NCBI RefSeq assembly: GCF_000236035.1 | Contig: NZ_JH393257.1 | Coordinates: 580,672-637,776, forward strand | DNA: 57,105 nucleotides | Direction: 5' to 3' | Source: Vreelandella boliviensis LC1 | Lineage (GTDB): Bacteria > Pseudomonadota > Gammaproteobacteria > Pseudomonadales > Halomonadaceae | In this document: positions 35,284 through 44,323 of the stretch, piece by piece | Layout of the letters: each line of letters begins with the position of its first letter | Numbering within the stretch: the first letter of the stretch is position 1 | Position numbers and translations under genes: made by a program | The notes under the pieces: generated by a model | Seen by the model: only the letters and a program-made list of their open reading frames with translations | Database searches by the model: none | What the model was told of the DNA's origin: nothing

Positions 35284-36003
35284 ATGGAGCCCGGTTTTAA
35301 GCAGGAAAATAGTAGCGAGAAAGACGCACCGCGCCAGAACCTGGCCATCAGCGCTTATCGCCAACTCAAGCACGACATTATTCGTGGCCTCTATGCGCCT
35401 GAACAGAAGCTGCTGATGGGTCGCCTGAAAGAACACTACGGCGCCAGCACCGGGCCGCTGCGGGAAGCGCTCTCACAGTTGGTCGCTGACCGTTTAGTGG
35501 TGGCCATTAGCCAGCGCGGCTACCGGGTGGCGCCAATGTCGCTGGCCGAACTCAATGATATTTACGACGCTCGCGCCCAGCTGGAAGGGCTGATCCTGCG
35601 TTTGGCTATTGAGCGCGGCGGCGACGACTGGGAAGCCACGGTACTGGCCACCGCGCATCGGTTAGCCAAAGTAACCGACATCAACACCCCCGACGATCTG
35701 CTGGATATCTGGGACCAGCGCCACAAAGCCTTCCATACCGCCATTGCCAGTGGCTGTAACTCCCCCCACCTGCTGCAGATGCGCAACACCTTGTTTGACC
35801 AAGTAGAGCGCTACCGCCACCTGTGGCTCCAGGAAACCGTGATGTCGCCCCAGGCGTTGGAGCTCAAGCGCCAGGAGCACGCTGCGTTAGTCGATGTCAT
35901 TCTGGCTCGCGACACCGCCGAAGCCGACAGCTTAATGCGCGACCATCTGATGACCCCGGTGCCGATTATTACCCGCGTGCTGAAAGAGCGCGGTATCAAT
36001 TAA
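35284..36003 (+). CDS. GntR-family (FadR/VanR-type) transcriptional regulator, GcdR-like
   Basis: The 239-residue protein has an N-terminal winged helix (AYRQLKHDIIRGLYAPEQKL...MGRLKEHYGASTGPLREALSQL, about 22-70). A helical FCD effector-binding domain follows, with metal-type residues (DIYDARAQLEGLILRLAIERG; WDQRHKAFHTAIASGCNS; RQEHAALVDVILARDTAEADSLMRDH). The ATG at 35284 behind AGGAG is preferred to an upstream TTG at 35251. It lies 124 bp upstream of glutaryl-CoA dehydrogenase in the same direction, where GcdR-type regulators of glutarate catabolism are usually found; the effector is therefore probably glutarate or a lysine-derived acid. Confidence 0.9.
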   Translation: MEPGFKQENSSEKDAPRQNLAISAYRQLKHDIIRGLYAPEQKLLMGRLKEHYGASTGPLREALSQLVADRLVVAISQRGYRVAPMSLAELNDIYDARAQLEGLILRLAIERGGDDWEATVLATAHRLAKVTDINTPDDLLDIWDQRHKAFHTAIASGCNSPHLLQMRNTLFDQVERYRHLWLQETVMSPQALELKRQEHAALVDVILARDTAEADSLMRDHLMTPVPIITRVLKERGIN

Positions 36004-36127
36004 GCGCTGCGGCGGGCAGATTAAATTCTGCGTTTTAAAAAAATGTAGATATTTTTAAAAAACGGCGATACATTGGCTGCAAGCTACTTTACATCTATTC
36101 CTGCCCACGAACCTAGGAAACCACGCC

Positions 36128-37306
36128 ATGACGCATTTCAACTGGGATGACCCGCTACTTCTGGAACAACAGCTCACCGATGAAGAGCGCCAGATTCGCG
36201 ATGCGGCCTACGACTACTGCCAGGAAAACCTTCAGCCCCGCGTACTGTCCGCCTTCCGTGAAGAGCGTTTCGACCGCGAAATCATGACCGAAATGGGTGA
36301 GCTTGGTCTGCTGGGTGCCACCGTTTCCCCCGAGTACGGCGGCGCTGGCGTTAACCACGTGGCCTACGGTTTGATTGCCCGTGAAGTCGAGCGCGTAGAC
36401 TCCGGCTACCGTTCGGCCATGAGCGTGCAGTCCTCGCTGGTGATGTACCCCATCGAGACCTACGGTTCTGAAGAGCAAAAGCAAAAATTCCTGCCCAAGC
36501 TTGCTAGCGGCGAAATGGTCGGCTGCTTTGGCTTGACCGAGCCTGACCACGGCTCTGACCCCGGCAACATGATTACCCGTGCGGAAAAAGTCGACGGCGG
36601 CTACCGCCTGACCGGCGCAAAAATGTGGATTACCAACAGCCCTATCGCCGATATCGCGGTGGTGTGGGCAAAGTCAGCGGCTCACGACAACCAGATTAAA
36701 GGCTTTATTGTCGAGCGCGGCGTGGACGGCTTCACCACCCCCAAAATCGAAGGCAAGGTCTCGCTACGCGCATCGATTACCGGAGAGATCGTGCTCGACA
36801 ACGCTTTCGTCCCCGAAGAGAACCTGCTGCCCAACATCAGCGGTCTGAAAGGCCCGTTCGGCTGCTTGAACAAAGCGCGCTACGGCATCGCCTGGGGCGT
36901 GATGGGCACTGCAGAGTTTTGCTGGCACGCAGCGCGTCAATACACCTTAGACCGCAAGCAATTTGGCCGTCCGCTGGCGGCTAACCAGTTGATCCAGAAA
37001 AAACTTGCCGATATGCAGACCGAGATCACCCTGGGCTTACAGGCCGCCCTACAGGTGGGCCGCTTGATGGATAGCGGCAACTGGGCGCCGGAAATGGTCT
37101 CGCTGATCAAGCGCAACAACTGCGGCAAAGCGCTGGATATCGCTCGTCAGTCCCGCGACATGCACGGCGGTAACGGCGTTTCCGACGAGTACGGCGTAAT
37201 TCGCCATATGGTCAACCTGGAGTCGGTGAATACCTACGAAGGCACCCACGATGTGCATGCGTTGATTCTGGGTCGCGCGCAGACGGGCATTCAGGCGTTC
37301 TTTTAA
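36128..37306 (+). CDS. gcdH: Glutaryl-CoA dehydrogenase
   Basis: This FAD enzyme oxidises and decarboxylates glutaryl-CoA to crotonyl-CoA in lysine and tryptophan degradation. The 392-residue protein carries the GcdH-specific stretch [18 protein letters not shown], the substrate-recognition region [17 protein letters not shown], the FAD segment [18 protein letters not shown], and the catalytic Glu in [20 protein letters not shown]. The close fit to human/bacterial GcdH separates it from other acyl-CoA dehydrogenases. It is followed 42 bp later by a CoA transferase gene, the usual partner for activating glutarate. Confidence 0.96.
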   Translation: MTHFNWDDPLLLEQQLTDEERQIRDAAYDYCQENLQPRVLSAFREERFDREIMTEMGELGLLGATVSPEYGGAGVNHVAYGLIAREVERVDSGYRSAMSVQSSLVMYPIETYGSEEQKQKFLPKLASGEMVGCFGLTEPDHGSDPGNMITRAEKVDGGYRLTGAKMWITNSPIADIAVVWAKSAAHDNQIKGFIVERGVDGFTTPKIEGKVSLRASITGEIVLDNAFVPEENLLPNISGLKGPFGCLNKARYGIAWGVMGTAEFCWHAARQYTLDRKQFGRPLAANQLIQKKLADMQTEITLGLQAALQVGRLMDSGNWAPEMVSLIKRNNCGKALDIARQSRDMHGGNGVSDEYGVIRHMVNLESVNTYEGTHDVHALILGRAQTGIQAFF

Positions 37307-37348
37307 TCACCGCATCTTGACCACTTGTCACTTATTAACGGAGCCTCT

Positions 37349-38563
37349 ATGAGCGAGCTAACCAAACCACTGGCCGGGATTAAAGTACTCGATATCTCCC
37401 GGGTGCTGGCTGGGCCATGGTGTGGTCAGATGCTCGCGGATATGGGTGCGGATGTGATTAAGGTCGAGCGCCCCGGTAGCGGCGATGACACTCGCCACTG
37501 GGGCCCTCCTTGGCTGACGGGCTCTGATGAGTCGGCCTATTACCTATGCGCTAATCGGGGCAAACGCTCGGTGACCGTCGATATGGCCAAGCCTGAAGGC
37601 CAGGCGGTGATTAAACAGCTAGTCGCTCAATCCGACGTTCTGATCGAAAACTTTAAAGTCGGCGGCTTAAAACGCTACGGCCTGGATTACGCCAGCTTAA
37701 AGGCGTTAAACCCCAGGCTGATTTACTGCTCAATCACCGGCTTTGGCCAGGAGAGCCCTTACGCTCACCGCGCCGGTTACGACTTTATGATCCAAGCCAT
37801 GGGCGGGATCATGAGCCTAACCGGCAAGCCAGATGGCGAACCCGGCGGCGGGCCAGTGAAAAGCGGCGTGGCGTTCACCGATATTTTCACCGGCTTGTAT
37901 GCGGCCAATGCGGTACTGGCGGCACTTTACCAACGCCGCGATAGCGGCGAGGGTTGCCATATTGATATGGCGTTAATGGATGTACAGGTGGGCGTGCTCG
38001 CCAATCAGGCACTGAATTACCTCACCTCGGGCAATGTGCCCCAGCGGCTGGGTAACGCCCACCCTAACATCGTGCCTTACCAAGCGTTTTCCACCCAGGA
38101 TGGCCATATGATTGTGGCTGTCGGCAACGACGAGCAGTTCAAACGCTTTTGCGCGGTGCTTTCGTTACCCGCGCTAGCAGAAGATCCCCGCTTTGCTACC
38201 AACGGTGCCCGGGTAAATAACCGCGCGGTGCTCGTGCCGCAGCTGGAAGCGGCATTGGCGCAGTGCAGTACTGATCATTGGCTAGCCGCCTTTGAAGCCG
38301 TCGGCGTCCCCTGTGGGCCGATTAATACCCTAGACCGGGTATTTGATGACCCCCATGTTAAAGCCCGCGGGCTTAAGCAGACCTTACCCCATGACCAAGC
38401 GGGCCAGGTGGATCTAGTTGCCAACCCTATCCGTTTCAACGGCGCCCAAATGAGTGCTACTACGGCGCCGCCCCACTTGGGGCAGCATACTGAAAGCGTG
38501 TTGGATGAACTCGGCATTAGCTTGGAGCAGCGCACTGCGCTCCGCGAAGCGGGGATTATCTAG
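37349..38563 (+). CDS. CaiB/BaiF-family (type III) CoA transferase, probably glutarate-activating
   Basis: Type III CoA transferases move CoA from an acyl-CoA such as succinyl-CoA to an acid through an aspartyl intermediate. The 404-residue protein shows family motifs KVLDISRVLAGPWCGQMLADMGADVIKVE, NRGKRSVTVDMAKPEG, LIYCSITGFGQESPYAHRAGYDFMIQAMGG and VALMDVQVG-type segments, with the C-terminal PHLGQHTESVLDELG. ATG 37349 follows GGAG at good spacing. Co-directional with gcdH, so it probably makes glutaryl-CoA for it; substrate is inferred from context. A strong terminator follows. Confidence 0.93.
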   Translation: MSELTKPLAGIKVLDISRVLAGPWCGQMLADMGADVIKVERPGSGDDTRHWGPPWLTGSDESAYYLCANRGKRSVTVDMAKPEGQAVIKQLVAQSDVLIENFKVGGLKRYGLDYASLKALNPRLIYCSITGFGQESPYAHRAGYDFMIQAMGGIMSLTGKPDGEPGGGPVKSGVAFTDIFTGLYAANAVLAALYQRRDSGEGCHIDMALMDVQVGVLANQALNYLTSGNVPQRLGNAHPNIVPYQAFSTQDGHMIVAVGNDEQFKRFCAVLSLPALAEDPRFATNGARVNNRAVLVPQLEAALAQCSTDHWLAAFEAVGVPCGPINTLDRVFDDPHVKARGLKQTLPHDQAGQVDLVANPIRFNGAQMSATTAPPHLGQHTESVLDELGISLEQRTALREAGII

Positions 38564-38590
38564 TCGTGTTGTTTTCTTATTTCCCTTCTT

Positions 38591-38615
38591 GAGCGCCTTA
38601 CCCGGCGCTTTTTTT
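38591..38615 (+). terminator. Terminator of the gcdH-CoA transferase operon
   Basis: AGCGCC-TTACCC-GGCGCT is followed by seven T residues, 28 bp after the CoA transferase stop. Confidence 0.9.
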
Positions 38616-38803
38616 GGGCCATCAGAACTGACAGCAACCGCGAGCCAGCAGGTGGAGAGCAACCAGCCAGTGCTTCACAACACATAGCTATACAATATCT
38701 ATACAAAAAAAATATTAAGATCTAAACTAAGTACCTTTGAATGCTTCGGTGTAGGCTGTAAGTATTAGCAGAGACATCCGATACTCATCCCCTAGGAGCC
38801 GCT

Positions 38804-39634
38804 ATGAGCCAGTGCGCACGCGTTAACGGCAGTTGCAAACGCTGTGAAGGCGACTTGCCTTTTGAGTTCACCATGGCCTTTCAGCCCATCGTGGATCTAT
38901 CACTGGCCCAAATCGTCACCTATGAAGCACTGGTTCGTGGCTCGCACGGCGAATCAGCAGGAAGTGTGATTGCCCAAGTCACCGACGACCTGCTCTACCG
39001 GTTTGATCAGGCCTGCCGGGTAAAAGCAATCGAGATGGCCAGCGCATTGAATATGCAAACCGACCTTTCGATCAACTTCTTGCCCAACGCCGTTTATGAG
39101 CCGGAAGCGTGTATTCAGGCAACGTTAGAGGTTTCTAAGCGTGTGGGCTGGCCCACCAACCGGCTTATTTTTGAAATCACCGAAACCGAGCGAGTCCGCG
39201 ACCGGCAGCATCTATGCAATATTATCGATGCGTACCGCTCCATGGGTTTCAAAACAGCGCTTGACGACTTTGGTAATGGCTACGCCAACCTGGACTTACT
39301 CACCGAATTGACCCCTGATAAGCTTAAAATCGACCGTGAACTGGTGATGCATTGCGACAGCGATTTTCGCCGCCAAGCGCTGTTAAATGCGATCATCTTG
39401 CTCGCCCAAGAGCTTGATATGACGCTCATTGCCGAAGGTGTAGAGACCCGCGCAGAAGCTCTTTGGCTGGCCCGCGCCGGCATTGTTTGTCAGCAGGGGT
39501 TCTATTTCGCCAAACCCGCCATTAACTCCTTGGGCGCCGACATTAGCCCCTTGTTAACGGAGTTAAAAAGTGAACTAGCGGGGTTAAAAAGTGAAGTAGA
39601 GAGCGGTTCAGGAGCGGTGCATGAAAGAAATTAG
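38804..39634 (+). CDS. EAL-domain cyclic-di-GMP phosphodiesterase
   Basis: The 276-residue protein is essentially one EAL domain that should hydrolyse c-di-GMP to pGpG. Catalytic features are present: YEALVRG (EAL), SINFLPNAVY, FEITETE, loop-6 segment ALDDFGNGYANLDLL, KIDRELV, IAEGVET and QGFYFAKP. The loop has DDFGNGY rather than the common DDFGTGY. The N-terminus has Cys4, Cys11 and Cys14 (MSQCARVNGSCKRCEGD), a possible metal or redox site. A heptad-like C-terminal repeat (ELKSELAGLKSEVES) could be a coiled coil. The stop overlaps the next gene, a diguanylate cyclase, by 14 bp, so the two opposing enzymes are made together. Confidence 0.94.
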   Translation: MSQCARVNGSCKRCEGDLPFEFTMAFQPIVDLSLAQIVTYEALVRGSHGESAGSVIAQVTDDLLYRFDQACRVKAIEMASALNMQTDLSINFLPNAVYEPEACIQATLEVSKRVGWPTNRLIFEITETERVRDRQHLCNIIDAYRSMGFKTALDDFGNGYANLDLLTELTPDKLKIDRELVMHCDSDFRRQALLNAIILLAQELDMTLIAEGVETRAEALWLARAGIVCQQGFYFAKPAINSLGADISPLLTELKSELAGLKSEVESGSGAVHERN

Positions 39635-40559
39635 CCCTGATCAGCTCTACCAGCTTTTTAACCGCTCAAAGCGCAATACTGAAAACGTGATCAAAGCGTC
39701 CCCCATTGGGATCTGTATCACGACGCCTTCTGGCCACTTTGAAATGGTCAACCCCGCCTACTGTGAGTTTTATGGCTATCGACCCGATGAGCTTTTGGGG
39801 CAACACTTCACCATGATGGTGCCAGAAGCGAACCGGGCTATTTTGTCGGCGTTACACGATGAGTTTATTCAAGGCAACGAAAACCACGAGCTGCGCCAAG
39901 AGTGGGATGTCATCAACAGAAACGGCGAATTGCGTACCATTATTGCCGAAGCTGCGCGCATTGAAGCTGACGATGGCGAGCTGCGCAAAGTCACTTTTAT
40001 TATCGATATTACCCAGCGCAAACAGTTAGAAGAGCGGCTAAAGCAAGCCAACGAACGTCTGGATCATCTTGCCCACCACGATGAGCTAACCGAGCTGCTC
40101 AATCGCCGTGCTGGTTTGCAGCGGCTGGATGAGGAGATCAAGCGCTGTAAGCGGTATGACACTCCCTTCAGTATCGCCATGTATGACCTGGACAACTTCA
40201 AAGCGATTAATGATACCTATGGGCACAGCGTTGGCGATAGCGTTCTTCAGCAAATCACCACATTAGTGAGCGATGTACTGCGCGACACTGATTTGCATAT
40301 CCGCCTGGGTGGGGAAGAATTTCTGATCATTATGCCGGGTGTAAACGCCAAAGAGGCTTCTCTGGGCATGCAGCGTGTTCGCGAAAACGTGGCACAACAA
40401 ACCTTTACCGAGCATCAATTAACGGTGACACTCTCGTCGGGGATTGCCAGCTACGCTGAAGCCTCTGGCACACGACTACTTGATCGTGCTGATAAAGCTA
40501 TGTATCAAGCTAAACAGACGGGGCGTAATCGTGTTGTCATTGCCTCGTCACCCATGTAA
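39621..40559 (+). CDS. PAS-GGDEF diguanylate cyclase
   Basis: The 312-residue protein has an N-terminal PAS sensor domain (NVIKASPIGICITTPSGHFEMVN, about 22-145, with the PAC end VTFIIDITQRKQLEERL). A short coiled linker leads to a GGDEF domain (HHDELTELLNRRAGLQRLDEE; MYDLDNFKAINDTYGHSVGD; HIRLGGEEFLIIMPG). The active-site GGEEF is intact, and an RxxD inhibitory site (RDTD) lies five residues before it, so product inhibition is expected. It should make c-di-GMP. No membrane segment is seen. It overlaps the upstream EAL gene by 14 bp. Confidence 0.95.
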   Translation: MKEISPDQLYQLFNRSKRNTENVIKASPIGICITTPSGHFEMVNPAYCEFYGYRPDELLGQHFTMMVPEANRAILSALHDEFIQGNENHELRQEWDVINRNGELRTIIAEAARIEADDGELRKVTFIIDITQRKQLEERLKQANERLDHLAHHDELTELLNRRAGLQRLDEEIKRCKRYDTPFSIAMYDLDNFKAINDTYGHSVGDSVLQQITTLVSDVLRDTDLHIRLGGEEFLIIMPGVNAKEASLGMQRVRENVAQQTFTEHQLTVTLSSGIASYAEASGTRLLDRADKAMYQAKQTGRNRVVIASSPM

Positions 40560-40571
40560 TCAAAGCTATTT

Positions 40572-40631
40572 AGCACTATGCTGGTCAGTACCGTGCTGTT
40601 AAGTACCGTGCTGATAAGTACTATGCTAAAA
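40572..40631. repeat. Four tandem 15-bp repeats upstream of gabT
   Basis: AGCACTATGCTGGTC, AGTACCGTGCTGTTA, AGTACCGTGCTGATA and AGTACTATGCTAAAA lie between the GGDEF gene stop and the gabT start, filling most of the 102-bp gap. Confidence 0.85.
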
Positions 40632-40661
40632 GATCAATCCTCACCAATTAGGAAGTAAGCC

Positions 40662-41939
40662 ATGAGCAGCAATGCCGAACTGAACGAGCTCAAACATAAA
40701 TACGTCGCTGCTGGCGCCGCTAGCCCCGCAACGGCCTTCGCCGATCACGCTGAAAACGCTGAAATCTGGGATGCGGACGGCAACCGCTTTATCGACTTCG
40801 CAGGCGGCATTGGCGTACTCAACGTAGGTCACCGCCACCCGAAAGTAGTCGCCGCGGTCAAAGCCCAGCTTGATAAGCTGATGCACACCTGCCAAACGGT
40901 CATGCCTTATGAAGGCTACGTGAAGGTCGCGGAAAAACTCAGCCACATCGTTCCGGTTCGTGGCCATGCCAAAGTCATGCTGGCCAACTCCGGTGCGGAA
41001 GCGCTGGAAAACGCGGTCAAGATCGCCCGCGCCGCCACTGGCCGTTCCAACGTTATCTGCTTTGATGGCGGCTACCACGGCCGTACCTTCTACACTATGG
41101 CGATGAATGGCAAGGTCGCGCCCTACCAGAGCGACTTCGGCCCGATGCCAGGCACCGTATTCCGTGCCCCCTACCCAGTGCCTTACCACGGCGTTAGCGA
41201 AGATGAAGCCATTCGCGGCCTGAAAATGACGCTGAAAACCGATGCCAACCCCAAAGATACCGCGGCCATCGTGCTCGAACCGGTGCTTGGCGAAGGCGGT
41301 TTCTACCCAGCCTCTACCAGCTTCCTGACCAAGATCCGCGAGATCTGCGATGAGCACGGCATGCTGATGATCATCGACGAAGTGCAGTCGGGCTTTGGCC
41401 GTACCGGTAAAATGTTTGCCATCGAGCATAGCGGCGTAGAGCCGGACATTATGACCATGGCGAAGAGCATGGCCGACGGTATGCCGATCTCCGCTATCGT
41501 AGGCACCGACAAGGTAATGGACGCTTCAGGCCCTAACTCCCTGGGCGGCACCTATACCGGCAGCCCCACCGCCTGTGCAGCGGCGCTGGCGGTCATGGAA
41601 GTGTTTGAAGAAGAGAACATTCTGGAGAAGAGCCAGGCCCTGGGCGACAAGCTGGCCAAGCGCTTCAATGTGTGGGCAGACAAGTTTGATTGCATCGACC
41701 ACGTGCGCAACATGGGCGCCATGGCGGCGTTTGAAATGGTATCGAGCAAAGCCGACCATACGCCTAACCCTGAACTGGCCGCTGCGCTATGCAAGAAAGC
41801 CCGCGAAGAGGGCTTGATCCTGCTTTCTTGCGGCATGTACGGCAACACCATCCGCTTCTTGATGCCTGTCACCATTCAAGATGACGTGCTCAATGAAGGC
41901 CTGGATATTATTGAGTCCTGCCTGGATTCACTGGTGTAA
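40662..41939 (+). CDS. gabT: 4-aminobutyrate aminotransferase (may also act on 5-aminovalerate)
   Basis: This class III PLP aminotransferase passes the amino group of GABA (or 5-aminovalerate) to 2-oxoglutarate. The 425-residue protein shows FIDFAGGIGVLNVGHRHPKV, NSGAEALENAVKIARAATGR, FDGGYHGRT, the aspartate region LMIIDEVQSGFGRTGKMFA, the PLP lysine in TMAKSMADGMPISAIVG, and GGTYTGSPTACAAALAV. Length and motifs match GabT. There is no gabD beside it. Nearby glutaryl-CoA genes make 5-aminovalerate from lysine a reasonable alternative substrate. A terminator follows. Confidence 0.95.
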   Translation: MSSNAELNELKHKYVAAGAASPATAFADHAENAEIWDADGNRFIDFAGGIGVLNVGHRHPKVVAAVKAQLDKLMHTCQTVMPYEGYVKVAEKLSHIVPVRGHAKVMLANSGAEALENAVKIARAATGRSNVICFDGGYHGRTFYTMAMNGKVAPYQSDFGPMPGTVFRAPYPVPYHGVSEDEAIRGLKMTLKTDANPKDTAAIVLEPVLGEGGFYPASTSFLTKIREICDEHGMLMIIDEVQSGFGRTGKMFAIEHSGVEPDIMTMAKSMADGMPISAIVGTDKVMDASGPNSLGGTYTGSPTACAAALAVMEVFEEENILEKSQALGDKLAKRFNVWADKFDCIDHVRNMGAMAAFEMVSSKADHTPNPELAAALCKKAREEGLILLSCGMYGNTIRFLMPVTIQDDVLNEGLDIIESCLDSLV

Positions 41940-41976
41940 CGCCAACCTAACTGACGTTAGTGCAGACGTGAATACA

Positions 41977-42006
41977 ATGCCGCCCAAATCGGGCGGCGTT
42001 TTGGTT
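41977..42006 (+). terminator. Terminator between gabT and the thiamine-binding protein gene
   Basis: GCCGCCC-AAATC-GGGCGGC followed by GTTTTGGTTT forms a GC-rich hairpin with an interrupted T run, ending at the converging gene stop. Confidence 0.75.
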
Positions 42007-42254
42007 TAACGAGGCCTGCGGTCGCCTTCCAGAAAGTTGGCCGTAAATACTGCTTTGCCATGGCTCTCAAACGACCACTTCATCACTTCGCTTAACGCCG
42101 CCATTACCTCGTCAAACTCGCCAAATACCTGGGTGCTCATACGGTTGGGGTGTACTTCCAATCCTGTCGCCTCAAGGCGTTTCACCACCTCTTTGACCAC
42201 CGGCTTAAAGTCATCGGCTAGCGGGTAGTAGCTAAGCTGTACGGAAAGATACAT
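42006..42254 (-). CDS. Small thiamine-binding (MTH1187/YkoF-type) protein
   Basis: The 82-residue product (MYLSVQLSYYPLADDFKP...) has the ferredoxin-like pattern of the thiamine-binding/YkoF family: an N-terminal beta strand, a helix with VVKEVVKRLEATGLEVH, and the central VFGEFDEVMAALSEVMKWSFE. These proteins bind thiamine or its pyrimidine precursor, but the cellular role is uncertain. A strong AAGGAGG ribosome binding site overlaps the end of the upstream hydrolase gene, only 9 bp away, so both are in one operon. Confidence 0.8.
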   Translation of the reverse strand: MYLSVQLSYYPLADDFKPVVKEVVKRLEATGLEVHPNRMSTQVFGEFDEVMAALSEVMKWSFESHGKAVFTANFLEGDRRPR

Positions 42255-42263
42255 AACGCCTCC

Positions 42264-43091
42264 TTACGCTGTGTTTGAGGGTCTGTTGACTGCGGATAGT
42301 CGCTGCCAGGCAGCCACAATAGCGGCACGGGTCTCATCCGGATGCTCCATCGGAAACATATGCGTACCGGGGACTTCGCTTACCGTTAACCCTTTACGCT
42401 TCAAGCGTTTTATACGAGAAGCGGTCAATAGGTGGGACTCTTTGCCCGCCACCAGCTCGATGGGTACGCCCAGCCGCTGCGGCAGACGCGAGAGGTGATC
42501 GGGCAGATGGCGGAAAATTTCCACCTCAATCCGCGGATCAAAGGTCAGTTCAGCACTGCCGTCGTCTAACAAGCGCGTCCCTGCTTCAATGTAGTCGTTG
42601 AGCGCCTCCGGGGTAAAGCGGCGAAACAGGCCCCGGCGACCCAGTGAGTTAGCCATCGCCTCGCGGCTAGGCCACACAGTGCGCCGCCCCAAGGTTTTAC
42701 CGGCGGGTGTGATGCGATCAATAAAGCCAAACCGCTTGGCGGCTTTCATTGCCCAGGCATCCGACCCCAGCATCAGCGGTGGGTCGAGCATAATCACCCC
42801 ACAGAAGCGCTCCGGCTGTTTATCGGCGGCCATGGCCATCAAGGTGCCACCCAGCGAATGCCCCACGCCCAGCAGCGGCGTATCGCTCTCTGGCAGGTAG
42901 CCCAGCAGCTCATCCACCAAGTTGCCCCAGTTGTGGTTTACGGGATAGTCAGGGTGGTGACCCAGTCGATCCAGAGGATGCAAATCAAAGGTCTCTGCCA
43001 GCGGATTGAGCAGGCTGCGATAGCTTAACCCTGGAAAACCATTGGCGTGGGCAAACACTAAACGGGGGCGTTGGGCAGCATTAGCAGGCAT
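42264..43091 (-). CDS. Alpha/beta-fold hydrolase
   Basis: The roughly 275-residue protein starts with the oxyanion segment RLVFAHANGFPGLSYRSLL, and has the nucleophile elbow GVGHSLGGTLM and a C-terminal His in VPGTHMFPMEHPDE. An acidic residue is likely in the IELVAGKESHLL region. The substrate cannot be told from sequence. The ATG at 43091 is preferred; a TTG at 43139 would add 16 residues with no better ribosome binding site. It is followed 9 bp later by the thiamine-binding protein gene. Confidence 0.88.
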   Translation of the reverse strand: MPANAAQRPRLVFAHANGFPGLSYRSLLNPLAETFDLHPLDRLGHHPDYPVNHNWGNLVDELLGYLPESDTPLLGVGHSLGGTLMAMAADKQPERFCGVIMLDPPLMLGSDAWAMKAAKRFGFIDRITPAGKTLGRRTVWPSREAMANSLGRRGLFRRFTPEALNDYIEAGTRLLDDGSAELTFDPRIEVEIFRHLPDHLSRLPQRLGVPIELVAGKESHLLTASRIKRLKRKGLTVSEVPGTHMFPMEHPDETRAAIVAAWQRLSAVNRPSNTA

Positions 43092-43232
43092 GGCGGGGCT
43101 CGTTGGAGAAGTAGCGTAGTTGGGATCGATCAGTGGCAACGGTCAGATGGGTATTGATCTAACCATCTATCATACGTCTGTTTTAACGCGCTACTGAATG
43201 AGCGTCAATCCTCATAAGGGTTAACAGGCTAA

Positions 43233-44279
43233 TTAAAACAGCGACAGCTGATGCTCCTGGCTGTTGTCCGCCAGCCGATATCCCACGCCCAGCAGGCGCA
43301 CGGGACGCTCGCCCCTGGCCCAGCCAACATTCAGCAGGGTCTCAAACTGTTCGAGGTTGGGGGCGGGGTCGGCGTGCTCCACGGTCGTTTGTGTGAAGTC
43401 GCTAAACTTCACTTTGACTATCAGTCCTCGCACCGCCAGTGGCGGATCAAGCCGGGCGTAGCGGCGCTCTAAATCTTCGATTAGCGCGGGTAACTCTTGG
43501 CGGCAGGCGTCAAGGTTGGGTAAATCTTGGGCGTAGGTCTGCTCGGTGCTAATCGATTTGCGCTCGCGGTGGGTTTTTACCGGGCGCTCGTCCCGCCCCC
43601 AGCTCAGTTCATGCAGCCGTCGCCCAAAACGGCCAAAGTGCTCGACCAGTTCTGTGAGCGTGCGGGTACGCAGATCGGCGCAAGTATGAATATCCAGCCC
43701 CGCTAACTTCTCTGCGGTGCGGGGGCCAACGCCGTGAATTTTCTTCACCGAAAGCTGCTGGACGAAGCTATCGACCTTATCCGGCGTAATCACGCACAGG
43801 CCGTCGGGCTTATTCCAATCGCTGGCGATTTTGGCCAAAAACTTATTGGGTGCCACACCCGCCGAAACGGTAATCCCCACTTCACGACTCACCCGTTCGC
43901 GGACCGCTTCCGCCATTAGCGTGGCGCTACCGTGGTGCAGCGTGACCTCAGAGACATCCAAAAACGCCTCATCCAGCGACAGCGGCTCGATCAGCTCGGT
44001 GACCTCGCGATAAATCACAAACACCTGGCGGGCAACTACTTTGTATTTGGCCATATCGCCGCGAATCACGGTCAGATGCGGGCAGCGCTTGAGCGCCTGG
44101 CCCATGGGCATCGCCGAGTGAATGCCAAACTCGCGGGCGGGATAGTTACAGGTGGCAACCACACCGCGCTGCTCGACGCTGCCGCCAATGGCAATCGGGA
44201 TATCCCGCAGCGCGGGGTTATCGCGCATCTCCACCGCCGCGAAGAAACAGTCACAGTCGCAGTGAATAATCTTGCGCAC
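43233..44279 (-). CDS. dinB: DNA polymerase IV (Y-family translesion polymerase)
   Basis: DinB bypasses damaged bases with low fidelity. The 348-residue protein starts RKIIHCDCDCFFAAVEMRDNP, with the catalytic acidic residues in this segment and in IEPLSLDEAFLDVSE. It contains the fingers segment VVATCNYPAREFGI, the helix-hairpin-helix IHGVGPRTAEKLAGL, the little-finger domain, and a C-terminal clamp-binding motif QLSLF. It starts with GTG at 44279 behind AAGGG. A LexA box 15 bp upstream places it in the SOS regulon. selO lies upstream on the same strand but ends before the LexA box. Confidence 0.97.
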   Translation of the reverse strand: MRKIIHCDCDCFFAAVEMRDNPALRDIPIAIGGSVEQRGVVATCNYPAREFGIHSAMPMGQALKRCPHLTVIRGDMAKYKVVARQVFVIYREVTELIEPLSLDEAFLDVSEVTLHHGSATLMAEAVRERVSREVGITVSAGVAPNKFLAKIASDWNKPDGLCVITPDKVDSFVQQLSVKKIHGVGPRTAEKLAGLDIHTCADLRTRTLTELVEHFGRFGRRLHELSWGRDERPVKTHRERKSISTEQTYAQDLPNLDACRQELPALIEDLERRYARLDPPLAVRGLIVKVKFSDFTQTTVEHADPAPNLEQFETLLNVGWARGERPVRLLGVGYRLADNSQEHQLSLF

Positions 44280-44294
44280 CGGCTACCCTTCTAG

Positions 44295-44310
44295 CTGTAA
44301 AAAAACACAG
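44295..44310 (-). promoter_or_regulatory. LexA (SOS) box upstream of dinB
   Basis: CTGTAAAAAAACACAG fits CTG-N10-CAG and lies 15 bp upstream of the dinB GTG start, between selO and dinB. Together with the recA box it gives two independent SOS sites in the window. Confidence 0.85.
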
Positions 44311-44323
44311 TCTAGCATAGACG

